Shown: positions 10,998 through 23,572 of the stretch, piece by piece
How the letters are laid out: each line of letters opens with the position of its first letter
How positions within the stretch are numbered: the stretch's first letter is position 1
Source: Pegoplata infirma
Taxonomy: Eukaryota > Arthropoda > Insecta > Diptera > Anthomyiidae
DNA: 64,000 nt
Direction of reading: 5' to 3'
Assembly: GCA_963921195.1 (NCBI GenBank)
Contig: OY992536.1
Span: 930,001-994,000, forward strand
Notes under the pieces: generated by a model
The model's input: only the letters and a program-made list of their open reading frames with translations
Databases searched by the model: none
Told to the model about the DNA's origin: nothing
Translations under genes and position numbers: made by a program

Positions 10998-12254
10998 AGT
11001 GGAATTTGTTGCTTGAATTTCAAAAAAGTTGTACATATTTAATTTGTTTGGACACATAATTACCGCCATATATTAATTTCTTGATCCGCAAATGTTCTGG
11101 TGAGTGTTATATTTATCAATTCGCTATCAATTTGCTATAAATAAAAGAAATATCATTGTTAAACAAGGAAAATGTAGTTATTCAAAACGGAAATGTGGTG
11201 TAGTTGTACTTTTTTTTTCCATCTGTATCGTAGCCATCCAACCGGATGTTATTGAATTCTGTGGGTGTTGATATTACGGCTCTGTGCAACAACATTGACA
11301 ACTAATACAATAACAACTACAATCTTTACATACCAACATAAACGTACAACAGTGTATGCACAACATTACAAATATAAAAAAACTTACAGGATGATCTTGT
11401 TGTTGACTTTGATGCTATTATTGAATAATGAAAAATTTTAAGAAAATATAAAGATAGAATACACTCAAACGGATTTTGTTTAAATAAGTAAGTGTGTATG
11501 TATGTATGTGTAATGTAATAAAATGTTGTCATAGTAAAAGTATAAAATATGATGAAGAGGACAATTTAAAAATACATTCGTTTCCTTTTTCAAAGTGTCT
11601 AAAATAATCCTTACAGATTTATAATACTTTTTATTTTCTACTGAATGTGGATAAAATATCAGTGTAATCTTTTTTAAGAATATATATGAATGCATGTGTT
11701 TTTTTCTTCTTCTTTCTATATTTTTTTTTATTACTTTTCCTCTTTTTTTTTGAACTGCCTGTTTTGTATGTCTTACAGCCAATCGTCATTCATTATATAG
11801 AAAAAAAATATGCGTTAGGGCGATTCAAGAATAGTTAATTGTGTAACAAATCTAATTGATATTTTGAAACTGTTATAAGTTTTCAACATATGGGTGGAAT
11901 TAAAAAATGTCAACAAAACCCAGAGATTCTATAATATAGAGATAAGACAAATTTATTTCTTCTACTACCTCCAAGGGGGCGCATGTCTTAATAATACTAC
12001 AACTTTATTAGGGGCTCAAATATCTCAGGAAATACTGCTCAGATAACTTTGTAATTTTCCATACACTCTTAGCAACTATCCAATATCTTACATATAAAAT
12101 AAAATTTGAAAATTTTGCACGCAAAAGTTAGTTACAGAGTTTTTAAAATTTAGTGTGCTACTAAAGTCTCACTAGCAGGTGCTGCCATCGAGACAAACAT
12201 TTTTGATACGGTTTTCAAAACGAACCAATTTTAATGTTTCTTTTAATGTACATA
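10998..12254. other. mostly unique A+T-rich sequence
   Basis: No repeat arms or homologous ORFs are visible. A TATG microsatellite lies at about 11496-11512 and CAACAA/ACAACAAC-rich sequence at 11285-11330. It is neither clearly element-derived nor coding. Confidence 0.4.
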
Positions 12255-13336
12255 TGAGGCATTCCACACCAAATGTCCCGCTACAGAAACACATGTGTCC
12301 CGTAAATTTCTGAATAGATTGTTTGGATAGCCCTATATGGAACTAAGAAAATTGCGTTTTTGGTTTTTCTAATTTTCAAAAACTTGGCTAAGAAGGCGTG
12401 GTCAAATATTAGAAAAGTGGTCAAATTTGTGGCGAGTTGCCTTGATTAAATATTTATCACATTAAAACGGAATGCACCACAATCTCAAAAATTTTCATTC
12501 TTATATAGTTTTGTATGGGCTATCTAATAAGTTTTTTTTTTTGAAAATTTTCAGAACCCGTTCTGAAATTTTCCATTTTTTAAAAATGTCAATTTATTAA
12601 AAATCATGCCACTTTTTTTTTCTTTTTTAATTTTTTTTTTTTTAAAGTTTAGATGTTTGTCCATCCACACAAAAAAATTCAGAACGACGTTCTTCGTTTT
12701 TTTTTTCGAGAAAATCGCATTTGAACTTTAAATTTCATAACAATTTTGTAATTTGCTTGTATTTCTTTGTTTTAACGTTGCGAATGAGTAATATTTATGC
12801 AATTAATATTACTCATTCACAACGTTAAAACAAAGAAATACAAGCAAATTAAAAAATTATGAAATTTAAAGTTCAAATGCGATTTTCTAGAAAAAAATGA
12901 AGAACGTGTTTCTGAATTTTTTTGTGTGGATGGACAAACATCTAAACTTAAAAAAAAAATTAAAAAAAAAAAAATGTGCCATGATTTTTAATAAATTGAC
13001 ATTTAAAAAAAATGGAAAATTTCAGAACGGGTTCTGAAAATTCAAAAAAAAAATATATTTTAATCGATAGCCCATACAAAACTATTTAAGAATGTAAATT
13101 TTTGAGATTGTGGTGCATTCCGTTTTAATGTGATAAATATTTAATCAAGGCAACTTGCCACAAATTTGACAATTTTTCCAATATTTAACCATGCCTCCTA
13201 AGCCCAGTTTTTGAAAAATTGAAAAACCAAAAACGCAATTTTCTAAGTTCCATATAGGTCTATCCATACAACCTATTCAGAAGTTTACGGTACACGTGTT
13301 TTTTTTTTCGCTGGACATTTGGTGTGGAATGGCTCA
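12255..13336. mobile_element. 1.08-kb palindromic element, TA-flanked
   Basis: The left end TGAGGCATTCCACACC (12255) is mirrored by GGTGTGGAATGGCTCA (13336), each flanked by TA. The arms pair over roughly 500 bases, with the fold centre near 12795 (AACGTTGCGAATGAGTAATATT against its inverted copy). No protein is encoded. The TA flank suggests a Tc1/mariner-type origin, but the superfamily is not certain. Confidence 0.8.
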
Positions 13337-13347
13337 TAGATCTAAAG

Positions 13348-14237
13348 TAGAGAATGTCGCGTTAGTGATTTTCAACTCACGACAGGTGTTTGCAAATCAT
13401 GCACACTCACGTGCATACTTTTTTTCTCAAACTCAATCCTTCAATCACGTAAGTAAATTCAAGACAACTCACGTATACTCATACAGGCTTCACTCACTTT
13501 CACGAAACTCTTATTAAACAAAAATTGTAAAACTAAATTTTTATTAAAATAAAAAGTTTAGCAAAATTTTACAAATTTGAAGACAAAAGGAAATATGAAG
13601 AACCAACTCACAAACGCTCACTTACGTATTTTTTCACTCACTCACACGCTCACATTAATGTTAATACAGTCAAACCCGGTTATAACGAACTCCGAGGAAC
13701 CAATAAAAATAGTTCGTTATAAGCGAAGTTCGCTATAAGCGGGGTATATTTTGTATTAACCTAGTTTTATTTCCAAAAAAAAATGTTCCAATTTTGTTTT
13801 ATTTGACGTTTTTTTGAAAGAAAACTACTTACTGAGAAGAAAACATTAAAAATATAAATAAATTTTATCAAAATAATACTATTTACCAACAATTTCAACC
13901 CATTTGTGAGTTTGGTAAACATAATTGCCTCAAATTTCAAAATATTTATAGGAGTTCGTTATAAAAAGGTAAATAAATATGAAATTGTGTTCGTAGGACC
14001 ATAATAAGTAGTTCGTTTTAACCGAGGCTTCGTTATAACCGAGTTCGTTATAAAAGAAGTATTTTGTGTGAAAATTGTTGCCAAAACGTCGGCACTTTAG
14101 AATTAGTTCGTTATAACCGAGAATTCGTTATAACCGAGTTCGTTATAACCGAGTTCGACTGTAAAATGTAGTTTCAGTCACAGTCACGCGTGATCACACG
14201 TGCATCACGAATTTATCTGCTCATGTACCCATCTCTA
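13348..14237 (+). mobile_element. hAT-like element of the TAGAGATGG family, with nested MITE
   Basis: The left end TAGAGAATGTCGCG and right end CATGTACCCATCTCTA match the ends of the intact copy 54218-55192. Flanks ATCTAAAG and GTCGAAAG agree at 6 of 8 positions. The body is filled with ACTCAC/CACGTG words. A pogo-like MITE (13667-14161) is inserted. Confidence 0.7.
13667..14161. mobile_element. pogo/Tigger-like MITE, 495 bp
   Basis: It starts CAGTCAAACCCGGTTATAAC and ends CCGAGTTCGACTG, flanked by TA on both sides. Several copies of TTCGTTATAACCGAG stand near both ends, as in other insect Tigger-type ends. There is no transposase. Confidence 0.8.
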
Positions 14238-14427
14238 GTCGAAAGACATATTTTATGATTTTTTTTTTTTTTTTTTAAATCAAAAACTTTTATCAGATAA
14301 AAATGAGTTGTTAGATCAAGCACGAAATACACCAGGTTGAGCATTATTTTAATTAAAAGTCATCTAATGAGGAAAATTGTTGGATCAAGCACGAAAATTG
14401 TAGGTCAGTCATTGACTGATCCTTGAT

Positions 14428-14575
14428 TAAACCAATGCTTGATTTGAGTAATTTGTTAATTGTTATTTTTCTGTTATTTTTGATTAAACCAATGCTTGAT
14501 TTGAGCTTGATTAATCAATAATTTTGTGTTATTTTTGATTAATCCAATGCTTGATCTGAGTGAATGGTTAATCAT
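14428..14575 (+). repeat. three-unit ~56-bp tandem repeat
   Basis: The word CCAATGCTTGAT(T/C)TGAG recurs at about 14432, 14489 and 14544, separated by A/T-rich spacer containing TGTTATTTTTGATTAA. Confidence 0.75.
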
Positions 14576-15690
14576 CATTTTACAGTTGTAGTGTTTTTTG
14601 TCAGTTTTTTCAAATCTTTGGTTTATATTGTTTTTTTTTTGTGCTTTATATTATTTTGTTTTTTTTCGTCTTGTGTGCATGCAAGTACTTTTCTATTTGA
14701 CGACTAACGAAAACTAAAACAAAAAACGCAACAGTGTTCATCGCATTGTTACTCAAAGCCTACTATGATGAGTTTTTTTGTTTTTATGAATTTTTTTGTG
14801 AATTTTACAGATTTGAGCAAATGGTTAATTGATTCAAGTAAAATTTAATTGAATGTCAAATTTTAAGCTGAGCAAATATTTAATTGTTTTTTTCCATTGA
14901 ATATTTTTTTCTGTGCACCACAGGTTATTTTAATCCGAATGACCTCAAATGTGTACCACATAACTTAAGGCCTAGGAGAATAAAAATTTGGCAGGGACGT
15001 CAAAAAGCAGAAGAAAAACAAAAAATTGCGGTCTTAATGTATTATCATTTTGGGTGTAATTAGCTAAAATAAATTAAAAATTTAAAATAATATCGACAAA
15101 TGGTAGATTTTTTTGCTAACTTGTATAAATTATACCATACAAATTTGACATAAATTTGCCGTATATAGTTAAAAAACGTCAAATTTGTATGGGATAATTT
15201 ATACACGTTAGCAAAAAAATCCAGCTAAATTGGAAACAAATTTGCATTTTTCCCTACTCTGCGACAAGTAACATTTTTTTTTTAACTAAATTGATAACTT
15301 TGTTCTGTGTTGTAACCGCATTTAATTCGGAACTACACTAATATTTATATATTTAAATTTCTCATTGTCAGTTCAGTTTAGAGCAGCTACTTTTGCTTTA
15401 GCTGCTTTACAAACAATACTAAAAAAAAAAAATACCTAATAATAATAAAATTGTCCATTTTATTTTCCCAGTATTCTTATTACAAATGTTGTTTGTTATA
15501 GCTTTTGTTGTTGTTGTTGCTGTTGGTGGTGGTAGTGGTGTTATGCTACTTAAATATAATAAATGCAAATTTATTTGTAGTGTAAGTAATGTTTTTCAGG
15601 ATCATTTGTTTATTTTGAGTGATACTTTCGTTTCATCTTATTTTGCTTCTATATAAACATAGTAGTAAAAACAGTAGTATGAGTGTTTAG
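14576..15690. other. unique sequence with one hairpin
   Basis: No gene is visible. There is a perfect-looking hairpin at 15106-15222 and a GTTGTTGTTGTTGCTG microsatellite around 15507-15530. Confidence 0.4.
15106..15222. repeat. hairpin-forming inverted repeat
   Basis: GATTTTTTTGCTAAC (15106) through ACAAATTTGAC is mirrored by GTCAAATTTGTATGGG to GTTAGCAAAAAAATC (15222). The arms are about 45 bases with a loop of about 25. It is a possible minimal MITE; no duplication could be assigned. Confidence 0.7.
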
Positions 15691-16278
15691 TAGAGTGTCC
15701 CTTAAGGCCATTTATCATGGTAACACTAAAGGCTGGGTTAGCTACCCGTAACTGTTCCCTAACGTAACATAGCGATCAAAGACAAATATGAAATCACGTA
15801 ACCGTCTGCAAAGAAGAATAATGCTCTCATATGTTCTCATATAACAAAAATCTCTCTAAGCTACGTTACGGTACGCTTACGGATGCATAACCCAGCATTA
15901 AATTACACAATTCTCGACGTTTTGTATAAAAAATTAATTTTGCGTATGATTTTCAAAATATGTACTTAGAAATTGTTTTAAAGTGTTAAAAATCCATTGA
16001 CTCACTTATATCACGAAATCCACAAGAGATTTTAAAAAAATCTGACCGAGGGTCTTCAAATTTGTCTAATTTTTTGTACACATTTGTACTATGGAGCCAA
16101 CAAACATATAAGTTTTTCAAAAAATTCGCTAAAAAATCGCGATTTTTATTTTCTTCACTTTTCTCGCTGGGTTATAAAAAATTTTTCGCTTCATTAATTG
16201 TCACTACCATTATATTTTCTTATACAACTTCTTTCATACATATTAATAATGCAATTTAATTGTTAAAGGGACACACTA
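15691..16278. mobile_element. possible element with TAGAGTGTCCCTT ends
   Basis: The left end TAGAGTGTCCCTTAAGG and right end AAAGGGACACACTA resemble the ends of 10340-10913. The inner arms do not pair and flanks show no clear duplication. A second small inverted pair lies inside (GCTGGGTTAGCTACCCG near 15732 and GGATGCATAACCCAGC near 15881-15896). Confidence 0.45.
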
Positions 16279-17489
16279 TTGTACCATAAATATTTATCAT
16301 TATAGTATTACAATCATGAATAGTAGTCAAATTGTCGTACTTAAGTATATAAGTACGCATGTAACTAATGCAAATGGAGCATAGAAATTTAGAAAGTTTA
16401 ACTTTTTTTATTTTAAGTAATTAAATTTAGTTAAAGGATAATAAATGTAATTTAAATTTGATTTACAGTTGTCTTTATTGCAATAATGAAATTAAAAAAA
16501 AAAAATAGAGTTTTTAGCTTAACAAGTAATAAAGATTTTTGCAAAAACTATATTCTGTTCGGATGTGTCAACCAGCAACCGACATAAACATTTTTTATTT
16601 TTAGGTTATGTGGAAGTAATAAAATTTTCGAGGTGTCTTACTTTTTGATTAGAATGTCTAAGAATCGTTAACTGATCAATGAGATATACATATTCCTAAT
16701 GTGGGACCCCATAAACAAATTCGAAAAAATAACCCACGAAAACATTAAAAATTAATGATTAGGTTGTTATTTTTACCAACAAATTCAAACAAAAATTACC
16801 TACAAAAACATTAAAAATAAATGATATCGTAGGTTATTTTTACAATTTTTCTATTGAAATAATTTTTTACCCACGCTCAAAATTAAGAGTAAATATCTTT
16901 TTTAATTTTTAAATATCCAAATTATTGTTATCAGGACTTACCTCAAATTTTGATCACATACGTTCACAAGTTCTGAAAAAATTTCCCTTTAGTTAAACAA
17001 ACTCAAAAATTATATTTTTTGATCTTATTTCAATCAGATATCGATAATAAAAGATTTCTCTACAACGCACTTTGGGACTGCGAATATGATTTCCCATCTC
17101 TGCAGAGGACTTGAAATAGTAATATAAATAAAACAATAATTAACAAACCACGTCCCGACGATGCTTCAATTAATCAATACGTGGATGCAAATTAATACTG
17201 TAATTGATAAAGCCCACTTCAGACTATAATACTGAGTCGTAAGAAAATACGTATCTTAAATAATACGAAATTTTCTCCGCTTGTCAAAAAATCTTTTATA
17301 AAATCCTTTGCGTATTTATAACTATTGCAAACAGATTATGGTTTAATTTATAATGTAATTGTTGGAAGACGGGACATTGCGATTCCTTCACTGTATGAAC
17401 TTGAACAATTTAACGTGCTTACGAATGGTTAACAAATTTTGGTGGGCACAGGCAGTGTCTTTCACTGCATGGAAATGAACCTGACAACG
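16279..17489. other. unique or decayed sequence
   Basis: Bases 16560-16630 faintly resemble mini-me sequence (GTGTCAACCAGCAACCGAC against the same words at 23140). Nothing else is recognised. The 5' part of the adjoining retrotransposon remnant may have decayed here. Confidence 0.4.
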
Positions 17490-18195
17490 ATTGTTGTATC
17501 TTGCTGACCGATGGGTGTGCGATAACCAAGGCAACTAGTAAAATTTTGATATATTGGTATGGACGTGTGATATTGGTTTCTCCATCGAAAGTTAAGCTGC
17601 TCTAATGACTTTGAAAAGAGATAATATCAGATCTAAGGCAACTCTAATTTAAATGAGAAAAGTTACCTACTCTATTCTACATGACATTAGACACGCTTAC
17701 CTAATTTATAGTAGAAACTATTTCTATTGGGAAACTTTAATTGTTTTATTAGAGTGTAAACAGCCGTTGCCACAAAGATATTCTGGGTAACCAGAAAGCC
17801 TACGAGCTTGTGCGACTAAGAGAAGAACTCACACAGGAGACAGCGGAATCTGACGTGTTTCATTAAGTTTCTTTTATCAGTCAAAGATTTGACTCAAGGG
17901 CAATTTGGTTAAATAAATGGTACAATTCTGACAGGGGTATACAGATGAAATTATTATGTGATGAAAACTTGGTAAAAAACAGTAAAATTCTTCTGGATAT
18001 GGACAGGAAGCAACTTAGAGCTACAATTAACCTCATTACTGGTCACAACACGTTTGTTAAATTCATGGTTACAATTAGAATTAGAAATGATGACACAAGC
18101 AAAAGGCACAGGGAATCCGTAGAAGACACCTATCATTCCTAATGCGAATGACCTGCACTATCTTTTAGACGAATAAAATTGTTTGGCACTTGTAT
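17490..18195 (+). pseudogene. non-LTR retrotransposon RNase H domain remnant
   Basis: Translating in shifting frames gives ordered landmarks of the RNase H region found at the C-terminus of jockey/R1/LOA-type non-LTR retrotransposons. LTDGCAIT near 17505 stands for the TDGS catalytic start. GNQKAYELVRLREELTQETA near 17788 stands for the conserved GNEKADELA helix. DRKQLRATINLITGHN near 18001-18048 stands for the 'R.QLR..+.LLTGH' motif, followed by a CEWPAL-like remnant of the C-terminal CECPAL near 18150. Stops and frameshifts separate them, so it is dead. No reverse transcriptase could be read upstream. Confidence 0.75.
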
Positions 18196-18267
18196 TTTTC
18201 AGAATTTTTCAGAACTGCGAATTAAAGCATCAAAATTGGACGCGTAAGAAGAGCAACTTTGGGCGAA

Positions 18268-18335
18268 GAAGAGAGAGGATCAAGGTCAAGAAGAAGAGAG
18301 AGGATCAAGATCAAAAAGAAGAGAGAGGATCAAAG
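18268..18335 (+). repeat. three-unit 25-bp tandem repeat
   Basis: GAAGAGAGAGGATCAAGRTC recurs at 18268, 18293 and 18318. Confidence 0.85.
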
Positions 18336-18961
18336 TTTTAAAGGATGCATAATGGGGTACATTACGGCCTCTATAGACGCCATCCTTCATAACCCAATCT
18401 AACCATCCGAAGTAGGGTTGCCAGATACTAGAAGTCAAATAACTGAATAATGCAAAATTTTCAGCTGGATTTTGAAAAAGTAACTGGACCGATACATATT
18501 TTTATTTTTAATAATTTGAAAAAAAAAAAATCAATCGATTTTCATATGTGAGACACATATTTTTATATTGGACTAAATGACCTCTATTCGGCACTGCAAA
18601 ATGTGCCTTTTTTAAGCATTTCTATTATTTTTTTTGTCATCGGTCTGAGGATTGTTAATCGGTCTGAGGATTGTTAAGTCCAAAGTGGTCAAATCTGGAA
18701 ATCTAGGAGGACAGTTAAAATTTCCGGGACATGCGAAGTAAAAAAAGTGGGACAACAACTGACCATCATTTGCAGATTTGACCCATCCAGACATATGTTT
18801 GTGGGGTTATTTTAAAAGCAAAATGTACGCCAAGAATCCTTAAATCATCGACGAGATCAAGGAAAACATTCGTGCCGAAATCAACACTGTAAAAAAATTT
18901 TTTAAAATGCAGCAAAAAGAGCACATTTTCCGTATACAAAAGAAGTATTATGTTATATCTA

Positions 18962-19439
18962 CACTTAGAAAATTATTGCAGTTGCTACATGACAAATGAC
19001 CGTTCAGGTGTTTTTGTATGAAAAATCTCAAACAACTTTTTTTTGTAGTCGTTTAAAAAAAATATAAAAAAAATTCTACACTGTAGTAACAGTTGTTTTA
19101 TGTATGTAGTTGTTTTAAAAAAACTTGAAATTTTCTAGAAATTAAAAAAAAGGAATGTGTCGAACGAGTTGGAAGTGTCAGATGCATCAGGAATTATTTA
19201 AAATAATTTTAACCGTTTTTGACTTTTATAGCAAAACTCAGACAATTTGAGTTACAATAAAAACTACTGTGAGTTGAAGTAGTTTTTACCGTTTTTTTGT
19301 AGTTGTTAATCAATAGTTAAAAACAACAACAATTTTTGGTTGATTTTACCGTAAAATGTAGTGGACGCATAAACAAAAACAAATGTAGTAGTTTTAACTG
19401 TCTTTTGTAGTGGAATCTACCGTCATAATTTTTTGAGTG
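18962..19439. mobile_element. CACTCAAAA-type MITE, 478 bp
   Basis: Left end CACTTAGAAAATTATTG and right end CATAATTTTTTGAGTG are flanked by TA on both sides. The interior contains repeated AACTACTGTAGTTTT-like words. It is non-coding. Confidence 0.7.
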
Positions 19440-19756
19440 TATGATTAATATTTTATTCAAAAAGAAGTCCAAAAAAATTGTAAAAAATATTTAATAAAAA
19501 AAAATAATTGTTAAAGTAAAATAAATCCTTTTTCAACTGGATAAATTATGTTTTAACTGGAAACTGGACCAGACCTTAAATAACTAAACTTTCACAAATT
19601 GGACTGTAATTGTCAGGGTTACAGACCTTACCCTTTTTTTGGGATAGGCTGAACAGTGGTCACCTGGCATTAGTGTTGTCATGTATGAATAAGGATACTT
19701 CATGGGATCCTAGACCAATATTTCAAGTGTAAGAAGCTAGAAACCAACTTACTGTA

Positions 19757-20347
19757 CACTCAAAATAATCACTCTGTTAAATTACAGAGATACTCTGCTG
19801 AGCCAGCAGAAAATACCATAGATTTCCAACCAGCAAGATATTTTGTTATTTTACAAAGAAAACTCTGTAAAATGATTTCGATAAAAAAACTGTAAATTTA
19901 CAGAATTATCTGTAAAATATTGATAAAACCGAAAAGAATTTTACCAAAAAAACTCTGTAAATTTATAAAGTTTTAGTTAAGTTCATTTTTTGAGTTCAAA
20001 ATTTTACAAAAAAAAACTGTAAATTTACAAAGTTTTAGTTAAATCCATTTTATGAGTAAAACTTCTTTGCTTCAAAAACATTAATTAAAATTAAAAAATT
20101 TAATTTATTAAAATTAAAATTTTGTTAAACTTTCCCACTGTAAATTGTAAATTTACTTTTTTATTTTTGTGAAAATTACGAGCATTGAACGAGTAACTCC
20201 AATTTTACAAAATTATGTTTTTCGGTCACAAGAAAATACAAAGTATTTTTTTAAATCTGTATTTCGACAGATAACTTTGCAATATATCTGTCGAATTGAG
20301 ATTCCAGTCATTTTACAGAGTATTTAACAGAGTAATTATTTTGAGTG
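19757..20347. mobile_element. CACTCAAAA-type MITE, 591 bp
   Basis: Left end CACTCAAAATAATCACTCTG and right end CAGAGTAATTATTTTGAGTG, flanked by TA, are inverted copies for over 30 bases. The interior is rich in ACTCTGTAAAATTTAC words. Confidence 0.85.
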
Positions 20348-20349
20348 TA

Positions 20350-21060
20350 TAAAAAAATCACATAACTACATATTTTTAGTCTTATTCCATACGAAATTTG
20401 CCAGGGCCATATTCATTCAACAACACAGGTATAATAAGGATTCTGTTTTGTCGAAGTTAACACTTGTTATATGTATATATGCATAATTAACGACCACCAA
20501 CCAGTTGGATGTAAAGTTGTTCCGATTCGTTTCGTTTCGCTTCTTCCTTTCTTATGATACTTACATGTTTAACTTATACTAACATTTTGTAATTGTTAAA
20601 ATATTTACTTTATTATTTTACATAATGTCATTTAAGTAGAAAAACACAAAACATTGTGATGGAATGAACGTGGCCTTGTTTCTTGCTGTTTCTTTTTTTT
20701 GTCGGTTTCTTTAGTTGGTTTGTGTTCGTTCAGCATTTGCCTTTTGTGGCAATAAATAATGCTACTTGTTAAAAATGATGTTTTGTTTTTTTATTATTCA
20801 TGCAACTTTTCATCATTTTCCAGCAACTACGTTTACTTTATGAAAATAGAATTATTACCCAAGGTCAATTTGTGGTAGGTAAAGACAGGAGGCGGTTTGT
20901 GTGTATGCCATTCCTTGCTTTCCTACTGATTGATTTGTTGATATATGAGTGTCAATAAATTTAAAATCTTTTCCACTTACGTTGCGATGGAAAACAAAAC
21001 TGAAATGCAGAATTTTCAATTGTTATGTTAAGAAAACATTTTACTTACACTCAAAATATA
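20350..21060. other. unique sequence
   Basis: No arms, ORFs or tandem arrays are seen. Composition is slightly less A+T-rich (TTCGTTTCGCTTCTTCC, GTTGGATG), suggesting ordinary host flank rather than recent transposon. Confidence 0.35.
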
Positions 21061-21229
21061 AAAATTCACTCAGATGAAATTTAAATTTGAAGATATTTTT
21101 TCTGAAATGAATATTAAAAATAAAAGAAATGAAGCCTCTGGTGTTAAAACGTTATCGCATACACATTTTTTTGCTTGTTTTCTCAATATAGTTTTTGATG
21201 TCCAGCTTTTTGACTTTCGTGTAGACAGA

Positions 21230-21930
21230 ATTAGCTCACAAGGAACATGATTATGAGAATGAGGGGAAAAAATAAGAGGTACCTGTTTTCTTAAGCAGCC
21301 CAAACTTAAAATTTAAAAAGGTTTGCCACCTTATAAAAAATAAGGTATTTCGGGAAAATCCGTACACCCAAAAAAAAACGTGGGTATTCAATACTAAAAA
21401 TTTAACTAATTTTAGTCCAAAAGGACCCAGTGCAGAAATTGGTAACCAATACTAAAATTTTTAACTAATATTAGTCAAAACCAGTAAAAATTACTAATGT
21501 TAGTACTTTGAAGATACTAAAATTAGTAACTAATTAGTAGATTTTGGTACAATATCACTTACTAAACCTTTTACTGTAGAATTTTTTTGAGTGTATAAAA
21601 TCCGAACTAGTAGGAATTTCTCCAAACGAAAAAATACGGGACAGCTTAATTTTGATAGAGATTATTATATTTGATTTTCGCGGTCGTATGTATATACATA
21701 TCCATATAAACTACCCCAAGTATTTTACATTTTTGACAATAACGAACTTAAAGAAGCTGAATTTGGACACGACTAATACACCATTGGATAGGCCTTCAAA
21801 AAACCTTTTGACCTATATAAAATTTTTATATAGTTTCTTTTGAAAAAATGTAAAAAATCCTCAAAAAACGAAAAAATCCCATTTTCCCCCTCCCCTTTGA
21901 CCAGCTAAATGTGAGATTGGGCAGCTAAGA
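21230..21930. repeat. dispersed repeat, copy A (interrupted by a MITE)
   Basis: It is homologous to 23640-24000 over about 450 aligned bases (shared blocks TAAGAGKTACCTGTTTT, TTTCGGGAAAATCCG, GCCGAATTTGGACAC). A 229-bp MITE splits this copy after GAAAATCCG, while copy B is continuous there. The repeat type is not recognised. Confidence 0.8.
21365..21593. mobile_element. CACTCAAAA-type MITE, 229 bp, with empty site available
   Basis: Ends CACCCAAAAAAAAACG and GAATTTTTTTGAGTG lie between TA dinucleotides. The interior has repeated ACTAAAATTAGTAACTA words. The paralogous repeat at 23720 lacks the insertion, which confirms mobility. Confidence 0.85.
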
Positions 21931-22496
21931 AAAAAAATGTAACTCTTATTTGCCTCTCCTCTTTCCCATATGCAAGTTTCGTGACAATCGGTGGGTGCCC
22001 TGTGAAAGACCTTCCATGTTAGTGTTACTGGGATTTATGACAAGACAAATGTACTTTACTAATTAAGATAACTCTTTTGGAGTATATCGGTAAATATTTG
22101 CTAATAAGGGTTCTTCAGTCCAAAAACTCTACTGACACACACTCAGTTCTGTGGGATAAGCACAAACTTTTCTTGTCGCCAGGCGTAACAAGGGTGAAAC
22201 TGAGGCCACTTTGCAGTGCTGGACGCTAATGATTAGGAACAGAAACATCTTGTTTTTTTTCCACCATCTATTCCACCATTATTAGCTTCGTCCGTAATCG
22301 TGTTTCTCATTCAAGTTTGTCCAATTAATATCTCGTATGTTAATACATAGAACTTTTAAAAATATATCCATGAATTCACTTTATCAAATAATGTTTAAAT
22401 GAACCTCCAAAGTTTTATTTGTAAATGTTTGTACAAAATTAAATGTTTTATAAGTTAAAAGTTCAGTGATCAAAGTTTTTCGTATAAGTAAAAAAA

Positions 22497-22865
22497 AAGT
22501 ATAAACTATGTGCCTACACTGAAAAAAAGTATAATAAATTGAAAGCACAGTGGGGTGTTCTGTAATTTATGCGAAAAGTTTTCGCATCAAAAAGTATAAA
22601 ACTAAAATTTTCATCGTTTTTCGATACTGGAATAAAAATCGGTTCTGTATATCAATATGGAAACGGTAGCAATTTAAAAAAAGTATAAACTACGTGCCTA
22701 CACTGAAAAAAAGGAATACTAAATTGAAAGCACAGTGGGGTGTTCTGTAATTTATGCGAAAGGTTTTGGCATCGAAAAGTATGAAACTAAAATTTCCATT
22801 GTTTTTCGATACTGGAATAAAAATCAATTCTGTATATCAATATGGAAACGGTAGCAATTTTATTG
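22497..22865 (+). repeat. 184-bp tandem duplication
   Basis: The unit from ATAAACTATGTGCCTACACTG (22501) recurs at 22685 with a few substitutions, ending GGAAACGGTAGCAATTT in both. Confidence 0.92.
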
Positions 22866-22929
22866 GACTTTTCTAAGGCAGCTGTCAAAAAGGTAAACAA
22901 AGCTATTAAAAAAAAACACAACAAAAACA

Positions 22930-23512
22930 ATTAAAAAAGTTAAATTCGGCCTTGCCGAATGTAGTGATACCCTTCACAATTTCAAAAAGATTATTGCAAA
23001 AAACTTTATTTAAAATAAAATTACTTTGAAAAATAAAAAAAATTCCGGTGGAAAAAATCCGCGATTTTTTTCTTTTTTTTTGTTAAAAAATATGTTCGTA
23101 CTTGTTTAAATACCATTTGGTGTTCAATTTTGTTCACATATGTCAACCAGCAGCCGAACTAAAGCATTTTGTATTTTCAAGTTATGTTGAATGTACTAAA
23201 ATTTTTGATTTCTCCTTACATTTGCGTTCGTAACTTTTGAACTGCTGAACTGATATCGCTCAAATGCATAACTCAACTTCTCGGAAGAACTTCCAATAAA
23301 TATGTTAAGCTTCAGTCATCTCTGTGTAATATTTTGGCCGTGATCACCATCACAGACAGACAGACATCGCTAGAATGTCTTAAAATCGATCGGGGATCAT
23401 GGATATATATACTTTATGGGGTCCCAGACCGGATATTTGGATGAGCTAGAAACGGAATGACAAAGTTATATATACCCTCTATCACTAACAATAAGTGGAG
23501 GGTATAAAAAAA
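22930..23512 (+). mobile_element. DINE-1 / mini-me-like copy
   Basis: It starts AAAAAAGTTAAATTCGGCC with hairpin TTCGGCCTTGCCGAA and ends AGTGGAGGGTATAAAAAA. CACAGACAGACAGACATCGC is a short remnant of the GTCY array near 23353, followed by ACTTTATGGGGTCCCAGAC. Confidence 0.75.
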
Positions 23513-23572
23513 CGCAATTTCATATCTTTTAACCACATATCTTAACATTAACCATAAAAACAATTAAACTAA

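Noticed and set aside
7797..14237. One giant 6.4-kb hAT element with everything between nested inside it
   Set aside because: The end at 7797 is a reverse-oriented right end, and a proper left end for the 14237 terminus exists at 13348 with better-matching flanks, so these are two separate copies.
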